Source: Ligustrum vulgare
Taxonomy: Eukaryota; Streptophyta; Magnoliopsida; Lamiales; Oleaceae
Length of the DNA stretch: 64,000 nucleotides
Direction of reading: 5' to 3'
Assembly (NCBI GenBank): GCA_963555705.1
Contig: OY743187.1
Span: 16,010,133 to 16,074,132 of the forward strand
Shown here: positions 1-10,784 of the stretch, one piece after another
How the letters are laid out: each line of letters starts with the position of its first letter
How positions within the stretch are numbered: position 1 is the stretch's first letter
Notes under the pieces: model-generated
The model's database searches: none
What the model was told of the DNA's origin: nothing
The model's input: the letters and a program-made list of their open reading frames with translations, nothing else
Translations under genes and position numbers: made by a program

Positions 1-44
1 TGTTGTGGGAATTTTTGGTTTAATCACCAAAGGGGTTCGCATCA
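1..44. repeat. Inverted fragment of an LTR end
   Basis: These 44 bases end in GGTTCGCATCA. They are the reverse complement of a sequence very like the LTR terminus of element A that starts at 12321 (TGATGCGAACCCC). The orientation is opposite to element A, so this is a separate related LTR piece, cut by the window edge. It is fused directly to a truncated LTR of element G. Seen directly; the family assignment is by similarity to 12321-12364. Confidence 0.55.
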
Positions 45-286
45 CTTATACTTACGGCCGTAAATTGAAAATCTTGAAATTCTGCATTTAACCCGAGGGG
101 AGGTTACGGCCGTGAATAATGTTGGTTACGGCCGTGACAGCCCTTCTGCATAATTTTCGGTTCTTTTTGACATGGTTTTGATCTTCAAAGCTCGTCGAAC
201 CTGCTGAATTCTTGTTTTGGCTTGAATATTTATATTTTCCCGTCAAGCCTGCTATGACTCCGATTGTCGAGGGTCCTGGATCACAT
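43..286 (-). repeat. Truncated 3' LTR of element G
   Basis: It aligns with 2250-2486 at high identity, with a difference of about 8 bp around a TTACGGCCGT motif. On the minus strand it begins TGATGTGATCC at 286. The outer (left) 540 or so bases of the LTR are missing, replaced by the fragment at 1-44. Confidence 0.8.
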
Positions 287-300
287 CATACCCTCCTTCT

Positions 301-1273
301 TTAGGATGATTCGTCCCGAATCATAGCTTTGTTCATGAATGCAACTGCTCCCCCTGGATCAAACGAAAAATTATTGCTTCCATGCCAGTGGGATGCCCAA
401 TAGTATTTTGTAACTTGGGTTACATGAATGGATTGAAGCTCGAGCTTGAATTGCCATGATTGGTGTGACTCAAGCTCCCAAGTGTAAGAAATCTGCAAGA
501 AAGAATTAAATAGAATGGGGAGGGACATGTTAGCTTCATGAGGTACAAGGTATGGATCCTTGTATTCATGATAAACCACCATCACCACTTCTTTTTTACG
601 AACCACGAGGCCCTCCTCTTCACCTCGTTCTTCCTTTGCATTTTCAAAATTTTTACTTTCAAATTCGACCACATCTTCTACCTCCAGATTTTTATTACTA
701 ATTTCATGCACTCCCCCAACGGTATTCAAATGTGGATCTACCAATTCAAAGCTCAAAATTTGAACTTCCTACCCCAACTTCTAATTCCTCATCATATTTT
801 GGAGTTTGTTCACATAACTCCACGTTTTCAACTCCTACCACAAAGTTCGGGGTCTCTTCAACTACTTCTAATTCATGTTTCAAGCCTCCCTCCTTCTTTT
901 CAACATTCATATCCCGAGGCTCAACTATAACATGTATTTCACTCTCCTCTAGCCATTTAATCACTGCCTTTCGTTTCTCATCCTTTTTTCGCAATTTAGC
1001 CAAATATTTTCTTTCTACCTCCCGTTCACACCTCAATCTTTCCTCATAAATTTCTTTTTGAATTTTCAAAATTGCTTTTGAATCAATCTAAGCTCCTCTC
1101 TTAACCCCGATTCCATCCCTAGGTTTAGGATCACGCCTATAATCACTACGATTTGCTTGAGATCGCCCCTTTTTCAATTTCCCTTCCCTTTCATCTAATT
1201 TATCCAACCTAACCAAAGCCTCATTCAAAAATCTCCACATACGATCTTTGGCATTTTCATGGGAATTGGACAT
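301..1273 (-). pseudogene. Gag-like ORF of element G (broken)
   Basis: Reading starts at the ATG at 1273 (MSNSHENAKDRM). It is interrupted by TAG at 1090-1088, continues in the same frame to a stop near 746, and resumes in another frame from about 756 to 301. The first part is basic and charged (KLDEREGKLKKG). The middle is rich in Glu/Lys and likely coiled-coil. The last part ends FDPGGAVAFMNKAMIRDESS, directly before the polypurine tract. No zinc knuckle, protease or polymerase motif is present. The position (leader, then this frame, then the polypurine tract) matches the gag-only frame of plant non-autonomous LTR elements. The frameshift near 750 and the TAG suggest decay. Its exact function is not recognised. 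Confidence 0.5.
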
Positions 1274-1687
1274 TGTAAAATTTATGTGGAAGGACACAGA
1301 AAAAGAATAATGAAAACAAAGGATCAAGAAATTCAAGAAAGTGGTTCTTGAATGGACTCTCTTTTTTTTTTTTTTTTTGAATTTTAGGATGAATTTTCGG
1401 AATAAATAAAATAATAAAAAAAATAATTTTTTTTTATAAATCCGAAAATTCGACAACGAACACAACAAAACAAACGGAACTTAATTCGGATAAGAATTAA
1501 GCAAAACAAACACTTTTGAATTTTGTTGGATTTTTATATGGATCAAACAAAGAAAAAAATTTACTGGCACGAAGAACAAGAAAATCAAGAAAAGAAAGAC
1601 TCAACAACAAGATATGGATGATTTTTATGAGACTCGATGATAGACATAAAAATCAAACTGGATAGAAAAACCTGAATTCAGAGTCCA

Positions 1688-1699
1688 GCTCTGATACCA
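1688..1699 (-). other. Primer binding site of element G (tRNA-Met type)
   Basis: On the minus strand this reads TGGTATCAGAGC, two bases after the LTR end. This is the standard plant initiator-methionine tRNA primer site. Confidence 0.85.
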
Positions 1700-1701
1700 G
1701 A

Positions 1702-2486
1702 TGATAAGATTCGAAGCGCGGAAGAAACGCCAGAAAGTTCCGAACTCAGGTTGTGGTTGGACGGATGAATCATGACCTGATATTCACGACGCGATGGCTC
1801 GACGATGCGGAATAAAGAACCACGACTTTTGAAACGCCATAAGGATTTGTCCAATCTCCTTGATAAGTCTCTGATTTGAACGCCACAAATATTCTAGCAA
1901 ATATTTGATAAGTTCTGGATGAACGCCACAAGATAATCAATCTTGATAAGTTTGGGTTTGTAATGTGAATCCACACATTAAACAATTGAAAAACATTCAA
2001 TCTCTATTTTATTTAATCATCCAAATCTTAATTTACAATGAATCAAAAAGACGTATAAATAAGCAAAATAAAACTCTAATCGCTAATTTACTAAAAATAG
2101 AATTCTAAGTAACCTAAAATAGCTAAAACTGATAAGGAAATAAAATAATGCGAAAATCTGGAAAAAAAATCTGATCCGTTAATCCGTTACGGCCGTAAAG
2201 ATGACACTTACGGCCGTAAGTGTGTTTCTGGTTAAGGTTACGGCCGTAACACTTATACTTACGGCCGTAAATTGAAAATCTTGAAATTCTGCATTTAACC
2301 TGAGGGGAGGTTACGGCCGTTGGTTACGGCCGTGACAGCCCTTCTGCATAATTTTCAGTTCTTTTTGACACGGTTTTGATCTTCAAAACTCGTCGAACCT
2401 ACTGAATTCTTGTTTTGGCTTGAATATTTATATTTTTCCGTCAAGCCTGCTATGACTCCGATTGTCGAGGGTCCTGGATCACATCA
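1702..2486 (-). repeat. 5' LTR of element G
   Basis: 785 bp with TG...CA ends; on the minus strand it starts TGATGTGATCC and ends ATCTTATCA. It holds four perfect TTACGGCCGTAA palindromes (2187-2198, 2208-2219, 2238-2249, 2259-2270) and partial ones up to about 2330. A TATTTATA box (minus strand, 2061-2054) lies downstream of them. The first 11 bases are the same as those of element B's 5' LTR, although the rest differs. Confidence 0.8.
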
Positions 2487-2703
2487 GTTATCATGCCCAT
2501 AGAATTCATCAAGATATCGCTCACAACATGATCCATAAATATTTAACAAATTTGGATTACTAACACGCATGCCCTTAACATCTTCAAATTAAAATGAGTG
2601 GACATTTAGAAATGTTAGAAGCGAAGTCCTTTTATCATCAAGATATTCCAATAAATTTCTCCCATGGACTTCCCCAACTAGCAATTTCTTAAGAGAGCAA
2701 ATA
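2487..2703 (-). pseudogene. Element A integrase N-terminal remnant (left of B)
   Basis: The minus-strand translation from the B junction reads CSLKKLLVGEVHG and so on to LNVHSF. It aligns loosely to the integrase H2C2 region of B ([15 protein letters not shown]). It continues the frame that stops at 9632 on the other side of B. It is strongly diverged and ends at a stop near 2589. The remainder to 2487 is non-coding. Confidence 0.6.
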
Positions 2704-2945
2704 TGATGTGATCCAGACCACGGATACAAGCCCGCACAAAGATCCGTTGAAGATCCGAGGAGGGCCGATGACTCGATTGCAGACAAAGAGGGCCAAGGAA
2801 GCAATGGACAAGTTAGTTCAAGAAACAATGGCCAAAACAATGTTCGTGTCATCGAAAGAAGCAAGTTCCATGTTGGGACCGAGCCAAAACGACGAATGGA
2901 TCAACCTCATTCAAGCTGTCGAAGAAGATTGCCAAATTTCAAGAA

Positions 2946-3180
2946 TTACGGCTGTAATTCATAATTCTCACGGCCGTAACCAACTTGCTGCTGAAAACTG
3001 AATTTTTGAAGAAATTGGACTTACGGCCGTAACTAATATTTTTCACAGCCGTAACGCAGCATCGGATCAAAAACAGGAATTTCAGAATTAAGGCTTACGG
3101 CCGTAAAAGGAGTCTCACGGCCGTAACGGTGAAACAGAATGAGTCTTACGGCCGTAAGGAAATTAGTCACTGCCGTAAAT
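2946..3180 (+). repeat. TTACGGCCGTAA palindrome cluster in the LTR of B
   Basis: Perfect 12-bp palindromes lie at 3021-3032, 3095-3106 and 3146-3157, with several one- or two-base variants and half sites between 2946 and 3180. The same cluster occurs in the 3' LTR, with perfect copies near 9069, 9143 and 9194. The first variants lie inside the coding tail; the rest follow the stop codon and precede the TATA-like box by about 100-330 bp. Confidence 0.9.
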
Positions 3181-3275
3181 TCAAATACGCGTAATTTTAG
3201 GGTTTTAATTATTTCCTTATTTTTTTGGTATTTGTTTCCTTGTTTAATTAGAACTCTTTAGTCGGGTTTTGACCC

Positions 3276-3283
3276 TATTTATA
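3276..3283 (+). promoter_or_regulatory. TATA-like box of LTR B
   Basis: TATTTATA about 573 bases into the LTR, in CTATTTATAG. Its position fits the U3/R boundary of an LTR promoter. The 3' LTR copy is at about 9324. Inferred from position and sequence only. Confidence 0.5.
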
Positions 3284-3585
3284 GGGATGTAATTTTCATT
3301 ATTCATTACACAACTTTGATATTATAATTGAGAGGCTATTTTGCTTTCACAATCTTATTCTTAATTGAATAAAATCCGAACTTGCGAGTTATTCTTGTTT
3401 GTGCAAATCTCGGTGAGAATTATTATTTCTTGTGATCAAGAGGTCAATATATCCCAGTGATTGTATTGGTTGCTTGGTTCAATTAATTTTAATTGGATCC
3501 ATAAATCGTGGTTCTTGGCGTTCTTGGGTCGATTTCAATATTTTGTGGGTTGCGTAGCTACAATTGCTACGTAGTTTGCATCATT

Positions 3586-3597
3586 TGGTATCAGAGC
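3586..3597 (+). other. Primer binding site of element B (tRNA-Met type)
   Basis: TGGTATCAGAGC, two bases after the 5' LTR. A long leader (about 560 bp, A/T-rich) follows before the gag ATG at 4158. Confidence 0.9.
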
Positions 3598-4157
3598 TTA
3601 GGCTCCAAAAATCAAGGTTCTATCTTTGTTTTGTTTTCTTGAGTCTTGTTTAATCTTGTTCTTCGTGTTCTTCCAGTTCTTGAGTCTTTAATCCAAAAAG
3701 TGTCACAAAAAAATTCAATAGTCGTTATTTCCTTCGTTTGTTATCCAAATTAAATTTCGTTTGTTTCATCTTTCTCGAAGTTGAATTTTCGAGAAATCTA
3801 AAAAAAAAAAAACGAAAATTCTCAGTCCAATTACAATAGCAGTTATTTGATTTCAAAGAAATATATTCTTGACTCAATCCTAGTTTCCATAAAAGTGTCA
3901 AGTTCTATATCGAGTCAAATTCCATTATCTAAAGGTCTTCTTTCAAGTTTTCCAAACAGTTCATAAAATTCTCACTCTTACTCAATTTGAATCATTCGGG
4001 CTTAAACTTGTTTGAGTTCGGTTCGTTCTTTGAAGCAATTGGGGTGAAAGTCATTGAGTGGAAAAAGGCAGAGAGGTGAGATCAATAGAGGGTAAAAGCC
4101 AAATTTGAGTGATACACGAGCGAAATACACGTGAGGCATATAATATTTAGTTTTAGG

Positions 4158-7100
4158 ATGTCTGAACAATCTGCTACTACAAAAAACAACGATCGAGCCA
4201 ACATGACGGAAGAGATGGTACAACGGTTTGAGCGGTTGTTTGGGGATGTGATAGGTAGGCTAGAAAGGCTTGAGCAATCTCGGGAAGTGCCTAATGCCCG
4301 CAGGCAAGGTGGGCAAGGTCGTAGAGTAGAGGGGGTCGATGAGAATGAAGAAGGTAGTGATTTTGACGATGGGGTAATTGTGGATAGAGTAATTAGGCAT
4401 GGAAGAAGGCATAGAGATCTTGGTGGCGATAGGATGGATGGTAGTATGAGCAACATCAAAATGACAATTCCGTCATTCAAGGGTAGGAGTGATCCGGAAG
4501 CATACCTAGAATGGGAAAAGAAGATGGAATTAATTTTCAATTGCTACACTTATTCGGAAGAGAAAAAGGTTAAGGTAGCTGTACTTGAATTCTCCGATTA
4601 TGCTATTACTTGGTGGGATCAATTGGTGACTTCTAGGAGGAGGAATCGCGAGAGGTCCGTTAGTACTTGGGATGAGTTAAAAGCTATCATGAGAAAGAGG
4701 TTCGTTCCTAGTCATTACCATCGGGAGCTTCATCAAAAATTACAAAGTCTATACCAAGGATCAAAGAGTGTGGAGGATTATCATAAGGAGATGGAGATGT
4801 TGATGATTAGAGCCAATGTAGAAGAGGATAGGGAGGCTACGATGGCTCGATTTTTGAATGGGTTGAATAGGGATATAGCTAATGTGGTTGAACTGCAACA
4901 TTATTTGGAGATGGAAGTATGTTGCATATGGCTATAAAGGTGGAGAAGCAAATAAAGAAGAAGGGAACAGCAAGGTATCAATCTGGTTCTAATTCTTCTT
5001 GGAAGCCGAAGTGGGATAGTAAAGGAGATGGGACTGTTTCTAAAGGGAAGTTTGAAGCACCAAAAGGGAAGTTTGAGGCACCAAAAGGGAAGTAGGAACA
5101 AGCTAATAAATTCGTGCCTAAAGGGGAGACTTAACCATCTAGGAGTAGAGACATTCAATGCTTCAAATGTTTGGGGAGAGGACATGTGGCATCTCAATGT
5201 CCTAATAGGCGAGTGATACTTGTGCGGAAGGATGGAGCCATGGAGAGTGATAGTGAGGAAGAGGATTATAGCGATATTCTGGCGTTGGAGGAAGTATGTG
5301 ATGATGATGATGTGTTATCCGGGGAGCATGGCGAGTTATTAGTGGCAAGGAGAGCTCTTAGTGCTCAAGTCAACACGGATGATTTGGAACAACAACGGGA
5401 GAACATATTCCATACATGATGTCGCATTAATAACAAGGTATGTAGTATGATTATTGATGGTGGTAGTTGCACTAACGTCGCTAGTACTATACTTGTTGAA
5501 AAATTAGGATTACCTTTGTTAAAACATCCTAAACCTTATAGGCTTCAATGGTTAAATGATAGTGGAGAAATTAAGGTGAATAGGAGGGTGTTGGTGAGTT
5601 TTTCTATTGGTAGCTATGTGGATGATGTTATGTGTGATGTGGTTCCTATGCATGCCAGACACATTTTGTTGGGTAGACCTTGGCAATATGATAGGAAGGT
5701 AACGCATGATGGGTATAAAAATAGGTATAGCTTTACCAAAGGGGGAAAGACCATTACACTTGCACCATTGACACCGTCACAAGTGTATGAAGATCAAATA
5801 AAATTGAAAAATGATGAAGAAAAAAGAGTGAAGGAAAATGAGAGAAAGAGAGTTGAGGCCACGACCTCAGAAAAGGGAGAGGAAAAGAGAGTTGGAGTCA
5901 CGACTCCAGAAAAAGGAGAGGCGAGAGAAAAAAGGAGTGTTGGGGTACATACCTCAGAAAAAGGAGAGGGAGCGAAGAGTGCCAGAAAAGAAAGAAAAAT
6001 GAGTTTCTACGCAAAAAAGAGTGAAATCAAAAAGGCATTCATGGAAGAACGGCCAATGGTTCTTCTGCTATACAAGGAATCATTCCTTGCATTTGATGAA
6101 ACTAACAAATCCCTCCCTAGTTTGGCTATTTCTTTATTGCAGGAATTTGACGATATATTTCCCGATGACATACCTAGTGGGTTACCACCCATTCGAGGTA
6201 TTGAACATCAAATTGATTTTGTACCTGGAGCAGTCATTCCGAACCGCCCCGCTTATCGAAGTAACCCCGAGGAGACGAAGGAGCTCCAAAGGCAAGTGGA
6301 GGATTTTATGAGCAAAGGGTATATAAGGGAAAGTATGAGTCCATGTGCCGTACCCGTGTTACTTGTGCCCAAAAAGGACGGGACTTGGAGAATGTGTGTC
6401 GATTGTAGGGCCATCAACAACATAACGGTAAAGTATCGTCATCCTATTCCTAGGTTAGATGATATGTTGGATGAATTGTATGGCTCTAGCATATTTAGTA
6501 AAATTGACCTCAAGAGTGGTTATCATCAAATTCGAATGAAAGAAGGAGATGAGTGAAAAACTGCTTTTAAAACTAAGTATGGCCTGTATGAATGGTTAGT
6601 AATGCCTTTTGGACTTACTAATGCACCTAGCACATTTATACGTTTAATGAATCATGTTTTACGTGCATTTATAGGTAAATTCGTTGTAGTTTACTTCGAT
6701 GATATCTTGATATATAGTAAAACTTTGAATGAGCATGTGGAGCATGTTAGGTGTGTGCTTGTGGTTTTAAGACAAGAGCAACTTTTTGCTAATTTTAAAA
6801 AGTGTGATTTTTGCATGGAAAAAGTTGTGTTTCTTGGCTATGTGGTTAGTGCTAAAGGAATAGAAGTAGATGAAGAAAAAATCAAAGCTATTAAAGAATG
6901 GCCAACACCTAAAAGAATAACTCAGATTAGGAGTTTTCATGGCTTGGCTAGTTTTTATAGGGGCTTTGTTAAAAATTTTAGCACGATTTTCGCACCACTC
7001 ACAGAAATTGTCAAAAAAAGTGTAGGTTTTAAATGGGGGGTAGAACATGAACATGCATTTGAAACAATCAAAAATATGTTGTGTAAAGCACCGGTTTTAT

Positions 7101-9049
7101 CACTTCCTAACTTTGACAAGGCTTTTGAGATTGAATGTGATGCCTCAGGGCTAGGCATTGGAGCTGTTTTAATGCAGGATCAAAGGCCAATCGCCTATTT
7201 TAGTGAAAAACTAAAAGGGACTGCACTTAATTACCCCACATATGACAAGGAGTTATACTCACTTGTGCGCGCTTTGGAGACATGGAAACATTACTTGTGG
7301 CCATGGGAGTTCGTGATACACACTGATCATGAATCCTTGAAGCATTTGAGGGGTCAAGCTAAGCTGAGTAGGAGACATGCAAGGTGGGTAGAATTCATCG
7401 AAACATTTCCCTATGTCATCCGATACAAACAAGGTAAGGAAAATGTGGTGGCAGATGCATTGTCTCGGAAGTATGTTCTTTTAAATTCTTTAAATTCTAA
7501 ATTACTTGGATTTGAATACATTAAGGACATGTATGTTAGTGATCCGGACTTTTCTAGTATTTATGATTCATGTGGTAAAGGGGCTGTGGATAAATTCTGT
7601 AAACATGATGATTATTTATTCCGAGAAAATAAATTGTGTGTCCCTAGGTGTTCAATGAGGGAGTTACTTGTGAGAGAGGCCCATAGTGGAGGTCTAATGG
7701 GTCATTTTGGAATTAAAAAGACCATCGAAATCCTAAGTGAACATTTCTATTGGCCTAAGATGAAAATTGATGTGGTTCGGGTTTGTAGTAGATGCATTAC
7801 TTGCAAGAAGGCAAAATCTAGGATTAAACCTCATGGATTATATATGCCTTTACCCGTACCTAGTGAACCCTGGGTCGATATCTCTATGGATTTTGTTTTG
7901 GGACTACCTAGGACTAAGAAGGGAAGAGATTCAATTTTTGTGGTAGTAGATCGCTTTAGTAAAATGGCACATTTCATACCATGCCACAAAACTGATGATG
8001 CTACTAACATAGCTGAAATTTTCTTTCGGGAAGTCGTACGCTTACATGGGGTTCCTAAAAGTATTGTCTCGGATAGGGATGTTAAATTCCTTAGTCATTT
8101 TTGGAGGGTCTTGTGGAACAAATTAGGTACAAAACTACTTTTCTCTACAACTTGTCACCCACAGACCGATGGACAAACCGAGGTAGTAAATAGGACAATG
8201 ATTCAGTTGTTGTGCACGATAATCAATAAAAATCTGAAAAATTGGGAAGAGTACTTACCATTTATTGAATTTGGATATAATAGGGCTATACATTCTACTA
8301 CTTCTTGTTCACCATTTGAAATTGTTTATGGTTTTAATCCGCTAACACCATTGCATTTAATTCCTTTACGTGTGAATGAACGTAGTAGTTTAGATGGAAA
8401 GAAAAAGGCTGAGATGGTTAAAGCACTCCACGACAAGGTGAGGTTGGCGATTGAAAAGAAAAATGAACATTATGCTTCGCAGGCTAACAAAGGAAGAAAG
8501 GGCATCATATTTGAACCCGGTGATTGGGTTTGGGTACATTTGAGAAAGGAGCGGTTTCCAGAACAACGCAAGTCAAAGTTACAACCGCGAGGAGATGGTC
8601 CATTCCAAGTGATTGAAAGGATCAACAACAATGCCTATAAATTAGATCTTCCTGGTGAGTATAATGTTTTGGCTTCATTTAATGTTTCTGATCTATCTCC
8701 GTTTGATGCAGGTACAGATTCGAGGTCGAATCCTTTCGAAGAGGGAGGGGATGATATGATCCAGACCACAGATACAAGCCCGCACAAAGATCCGTTGAAG
8801 ATCCGAGGAGGGCCGATGACTCGATTGCAGACAAAGAGGTCCAAGGAAGCAATGGACAAGTTAGTTCAAGAAACAATGGCCAAAACAATGTTCGTGTCAT
8901 CGAAAGAAGCAAGTTCCATGTTGGGACCGAGCCAAAACGACGAATGGATCAACCTCATTCAAGCCGTCGAAGAAGATTGCCAAATTTCAAGAATTACAGC
9001 CGTAATTCATAATTCTCACGGTCGTAACCAACTTGCCGCTGAAAACTGA
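4158..9049 (+). pseudogene. Element B gag-pol polyprotein (frameshift and four stops)
   Basis: Gag starts at ATG 4158 (MSEQSATTKNNDRAN). The capsid-like region (PSFKGRSDPEAYLEWEKKME) lies near 4460. About 4915 one base is missing, which moves the frame from 3 to 2. The zinc knuckle CFKCLGRGHVASQC is at 5159-5200. Protease IIDGGSCTNVAS is near 5450. RT has YFDDILIY near 6690. RNase H follows ([14 protein letters not shown]). The integrase has an H2C2 finger, then acidic residues in SMDFV and SDRD and Glu in GQTEVVNR. In-frame stops are at 5093 (TAG), 5132 (TAA), 5417 (TGA) and 6554 (TGA). From 6557 to 9049 the frame is open. The last 99 or so codons lie inside the 3' LTR. All four stops are one transition away from a sense codon expected in this family. 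Confidence 0.9.
8737..8751 (+). other. Polypurine tract of element B
   Basis: A purine run (GAAGAGGGAGGGGA) directly precedes the TG of the 3' LTR. It primes plus-strand DNA synthesis in LTR elements. Here it also lies inside the pol reading frame (EEGGD). Confidence 0.85.
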
Positions 9050-9631
9050 ATTTTTGAAGAAATTGGACTTACGGCCGTAACTAATATTTTTCACGGCCGT
9101 AACGCACCCTCGGATCAAAAACAGGAATTTCAGAATTAAGGCTTACGGCCGTAAAAGGAGTCTCACGGCCGTAACGGTGAAACAGAATGAGTCTTACGGC
9201 CGTAAGGAAATTAGTCACAGCCGTAAATTCAAATACGCGTGATTTTAGGGTTTTAATTATTTCCTTATTTTTTTGGTATTTGTTTCCTTGTTTAATTAGA
9301 ACTCTTTAGTCGGGTTTTGACCCTATTTATAGGGATATAATTTTCATTATTTATTACACAACTTTGATATTATAATTGAGAGGCTATTTTGCTTTCACAA
9401 TCTTATTCTTCATTGAATAAAATCCGAACTTGCGAGTTATTCTTGTTTGTTCAAATCTCAGTGAGAATTATTATTGCTTGTGATCAAGAGGTCAATATAT
9501 CCCAGTGATTGTATTGGTTGCTTGGTTCAATTAATTTTAATTGGATCCATAAATCGTGGTTCTTGGCGTTCTTGGGTCGATTTCAATATTTTGTGGGTTG
9601 CGTAGCTATAATTGCTACGTAGTTTGCATCA
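8752..9631 (+). repeat. 3' LTR of element B
   Basis: 880 bp, collinear with 2704-3583, with about 20 scattered differences by eye, mostly transitions. It contains the C-terminal coding tail up to 9049, the palindrome cluster and the TATA-like box. Confidence 0.93.
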
Positions 9632-9636
9632 AAATA
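9632..9636 (+). other. Target site duplication of element B
   Basis: AAATA here matches AAATA at 2699-2703 just outside the 5' LTR. This 5-bp duplication shows that B entered as a unit and has not recombined since. Confidence 0.9.
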
Positions 9637-10784
9637 TGCACGTCAAGCATATTTTCACAAAATAAGGATTTAACATGCTCATTAAATGTACTATATGCAA
9701 CATTTTCACACAAGGATTTGGTACTTATGCAATTGGGTACATGCAAAAAGTTGCATTTACAAATTAAGCACTCATCATGACAATGATCCTTACCACATGT
9801 TACATTTTCACAAGTCCACAACACACTTGTCAAATCTACATCAAGATCATACAACCCTCTAATGTATTCAAAACACAATAACCTTGCATTCAAAGAAATG
9901 TTAGGAGCATACCTCCTCGATGTTGCATTGGTTATTCCATTTTCTTTACCTCGGTTGTACTCGTTGTTGTAGGAAAATGTTTCCATGAATTTCTTCCACA
10001 CGGCATGCCTTTGGAGCTCCTTGTTGCTTTGATAAGTATGCTTAATGATCCCCTGCAACAAAGAAGTAACCAAGCTAGGGAGCAAAGTGTTAGAATATTC
10101 AAGAGTAAAGAACATTTTGGGGTGATCTTTTCTCTCAATTTTCTTGGTGGCACTCATCACTCCCTTACCTTTTTCAGAGGTAGGAACCTCAACTCTCAGT
10201 TCTTCTCTCGCCTCTCCTTTTTCTGGAGTCGTGGCTCCAACTCTCAATTTCTCACCTTTTTCTAGGGTCGAGGCCCCAACTCTCATGCTCTCATTTTTGC
10301 TTTCTTCAATTTTCTCAATTGAATTCTCTTTTATTTTCCTATTCCCCCTTTCTTCTTCTTCTTTTTCTTTCTCCTTCTCTTTTTCTTCCTCTAATTCCTT
10401 CTTGAGCTTCATTTGGTCTTTGCATACTTCTTCTGCACTCAAAGATAGGATCACAACCTTTTTTTCATTCATTTTGAAGCTACACCGATTCCTCCTCCTA
10501 TCAAGATTTACATTTCGCTCACATTGCCAAGGTCTCCCCAAAATTATGTGAGTAGTGTGTAAGGGAACCACATCACATAATATTTGATCACTATAAGTAC
10601 CAATGTGAAAAGTAAGAAGAACTTGTTCACTTACCCTCACCTCCCCATAGTCATTCAACCTTTGCAATACATAAGGATTAGGATGATTCATAACCGATAA
10701 CCCCAATTTCTCCACCCTACTAGCACTCACCAAATTAGTGCCAATCTCCCCATCTTTCATGAGACTACATGGTTTATCACTCAC
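9632..10784 (-). pseudogene. Element A pol remnant with RT deleted
   Basis: Minus-strand reading shows a protease region (DGEIGTNLVSASRVEKLGL, then HIILGRPWQ) and a Lys/Glu-rich linker with repeats like RVGATTPEKGEAREE. It then jumps directly from the pre-RT spacer (LPSLVTSLLQGI) to the end of RNase H (WKKFMETFSYNNEYNRGKEN), followed by the start of the integrase region (FEYIRGLYDLDVD). The whole RT and most of RNase H, about 400 residues in B, are missing. The frame is open, so the deletion was in frame or the copy evolved as a deleted form. It stops where B inserted. Confidence 0.7.

Larger units (their letters stand above)
43..2486 (-). mobile_element. Element G: non-autonomous gypsy-related LTR retrotransposon
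   Basis: A direct repeat (43-286 and 2250-2486) marks two LTRs in minus orientation. The right copy is complete (1702-2486, 785 bp). The left copy has lost its outer part. The primer site at 1688-1699 lies two bases inside the right LTR. A purine-rich tract, read on the minus strand just before the left LTR (about 287-300), is the polypurine tract. The inside holds only a short gag-like frame and no protease, reverse transcriptase or integrase, so it cannot move on its own. The region 1274-1701 is leader with long A/T runs. G sits inside the old element A. The target duplication cannot be checked because the left end is lost; the right flank is GTTAT. Confidence 0.75.
2704..3583 (+). repeat. 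5' LTR of element B
   Basis: 880 bp, starts TGATGTGATCC and ends TTTGCATCA. Its first 298 bases carry an open frame ([13 protein letters not shown] and onward, stop at 2999-3001) that is the LTR copy of the polyprotein C-terminus. After it come the palindrome cluster, a TATA-like box at 3276-3283 and an A/T-rich 3' part. Confidence 0.93.
2704..9631 (+). mobile_element. Element B: Ty3/gypsy retrotransposon, full length
   Basis: 6,928 bp with two 880-bp LTRs, a tRNA-Met primer site (3586-3597), a polypurine tract (8737-8751) and a perfect 5-bp target duplication AAATA (2699-2703 and 9632-9636). The domain order gag, protease, RT, RNase H, integrase is typical of gypsy. By eye the two LTRs differ at roughly 20 positions, so the insertion is moderately old. 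The gag ending, the DGGSC protease and the C-terminal tail read from the LTR resemble plant chromovirus-type elements, possibly CRM-like. That lineage call is tentative because I see no clear chromodomain. Confidence 0.93.

Noticed and set aside
1..44. 3' LTR of element A
   Set aside because: The orientation is wrong: A's LTRs read TGATGCG on the plus strand, while this piece is the reverse complement.
2708..3001. 97-codon ORF in the 5' LTR of B as a separate gene
   Set aside because: It is the LTR copy of the polyprotein C-terminus; it starts at the LTR edge and has no promoter of its own upstream in the element.
4082..4540. Minus-strand ORF of 152 codons
   Set aside because: Antisense shadow of gag of element B.
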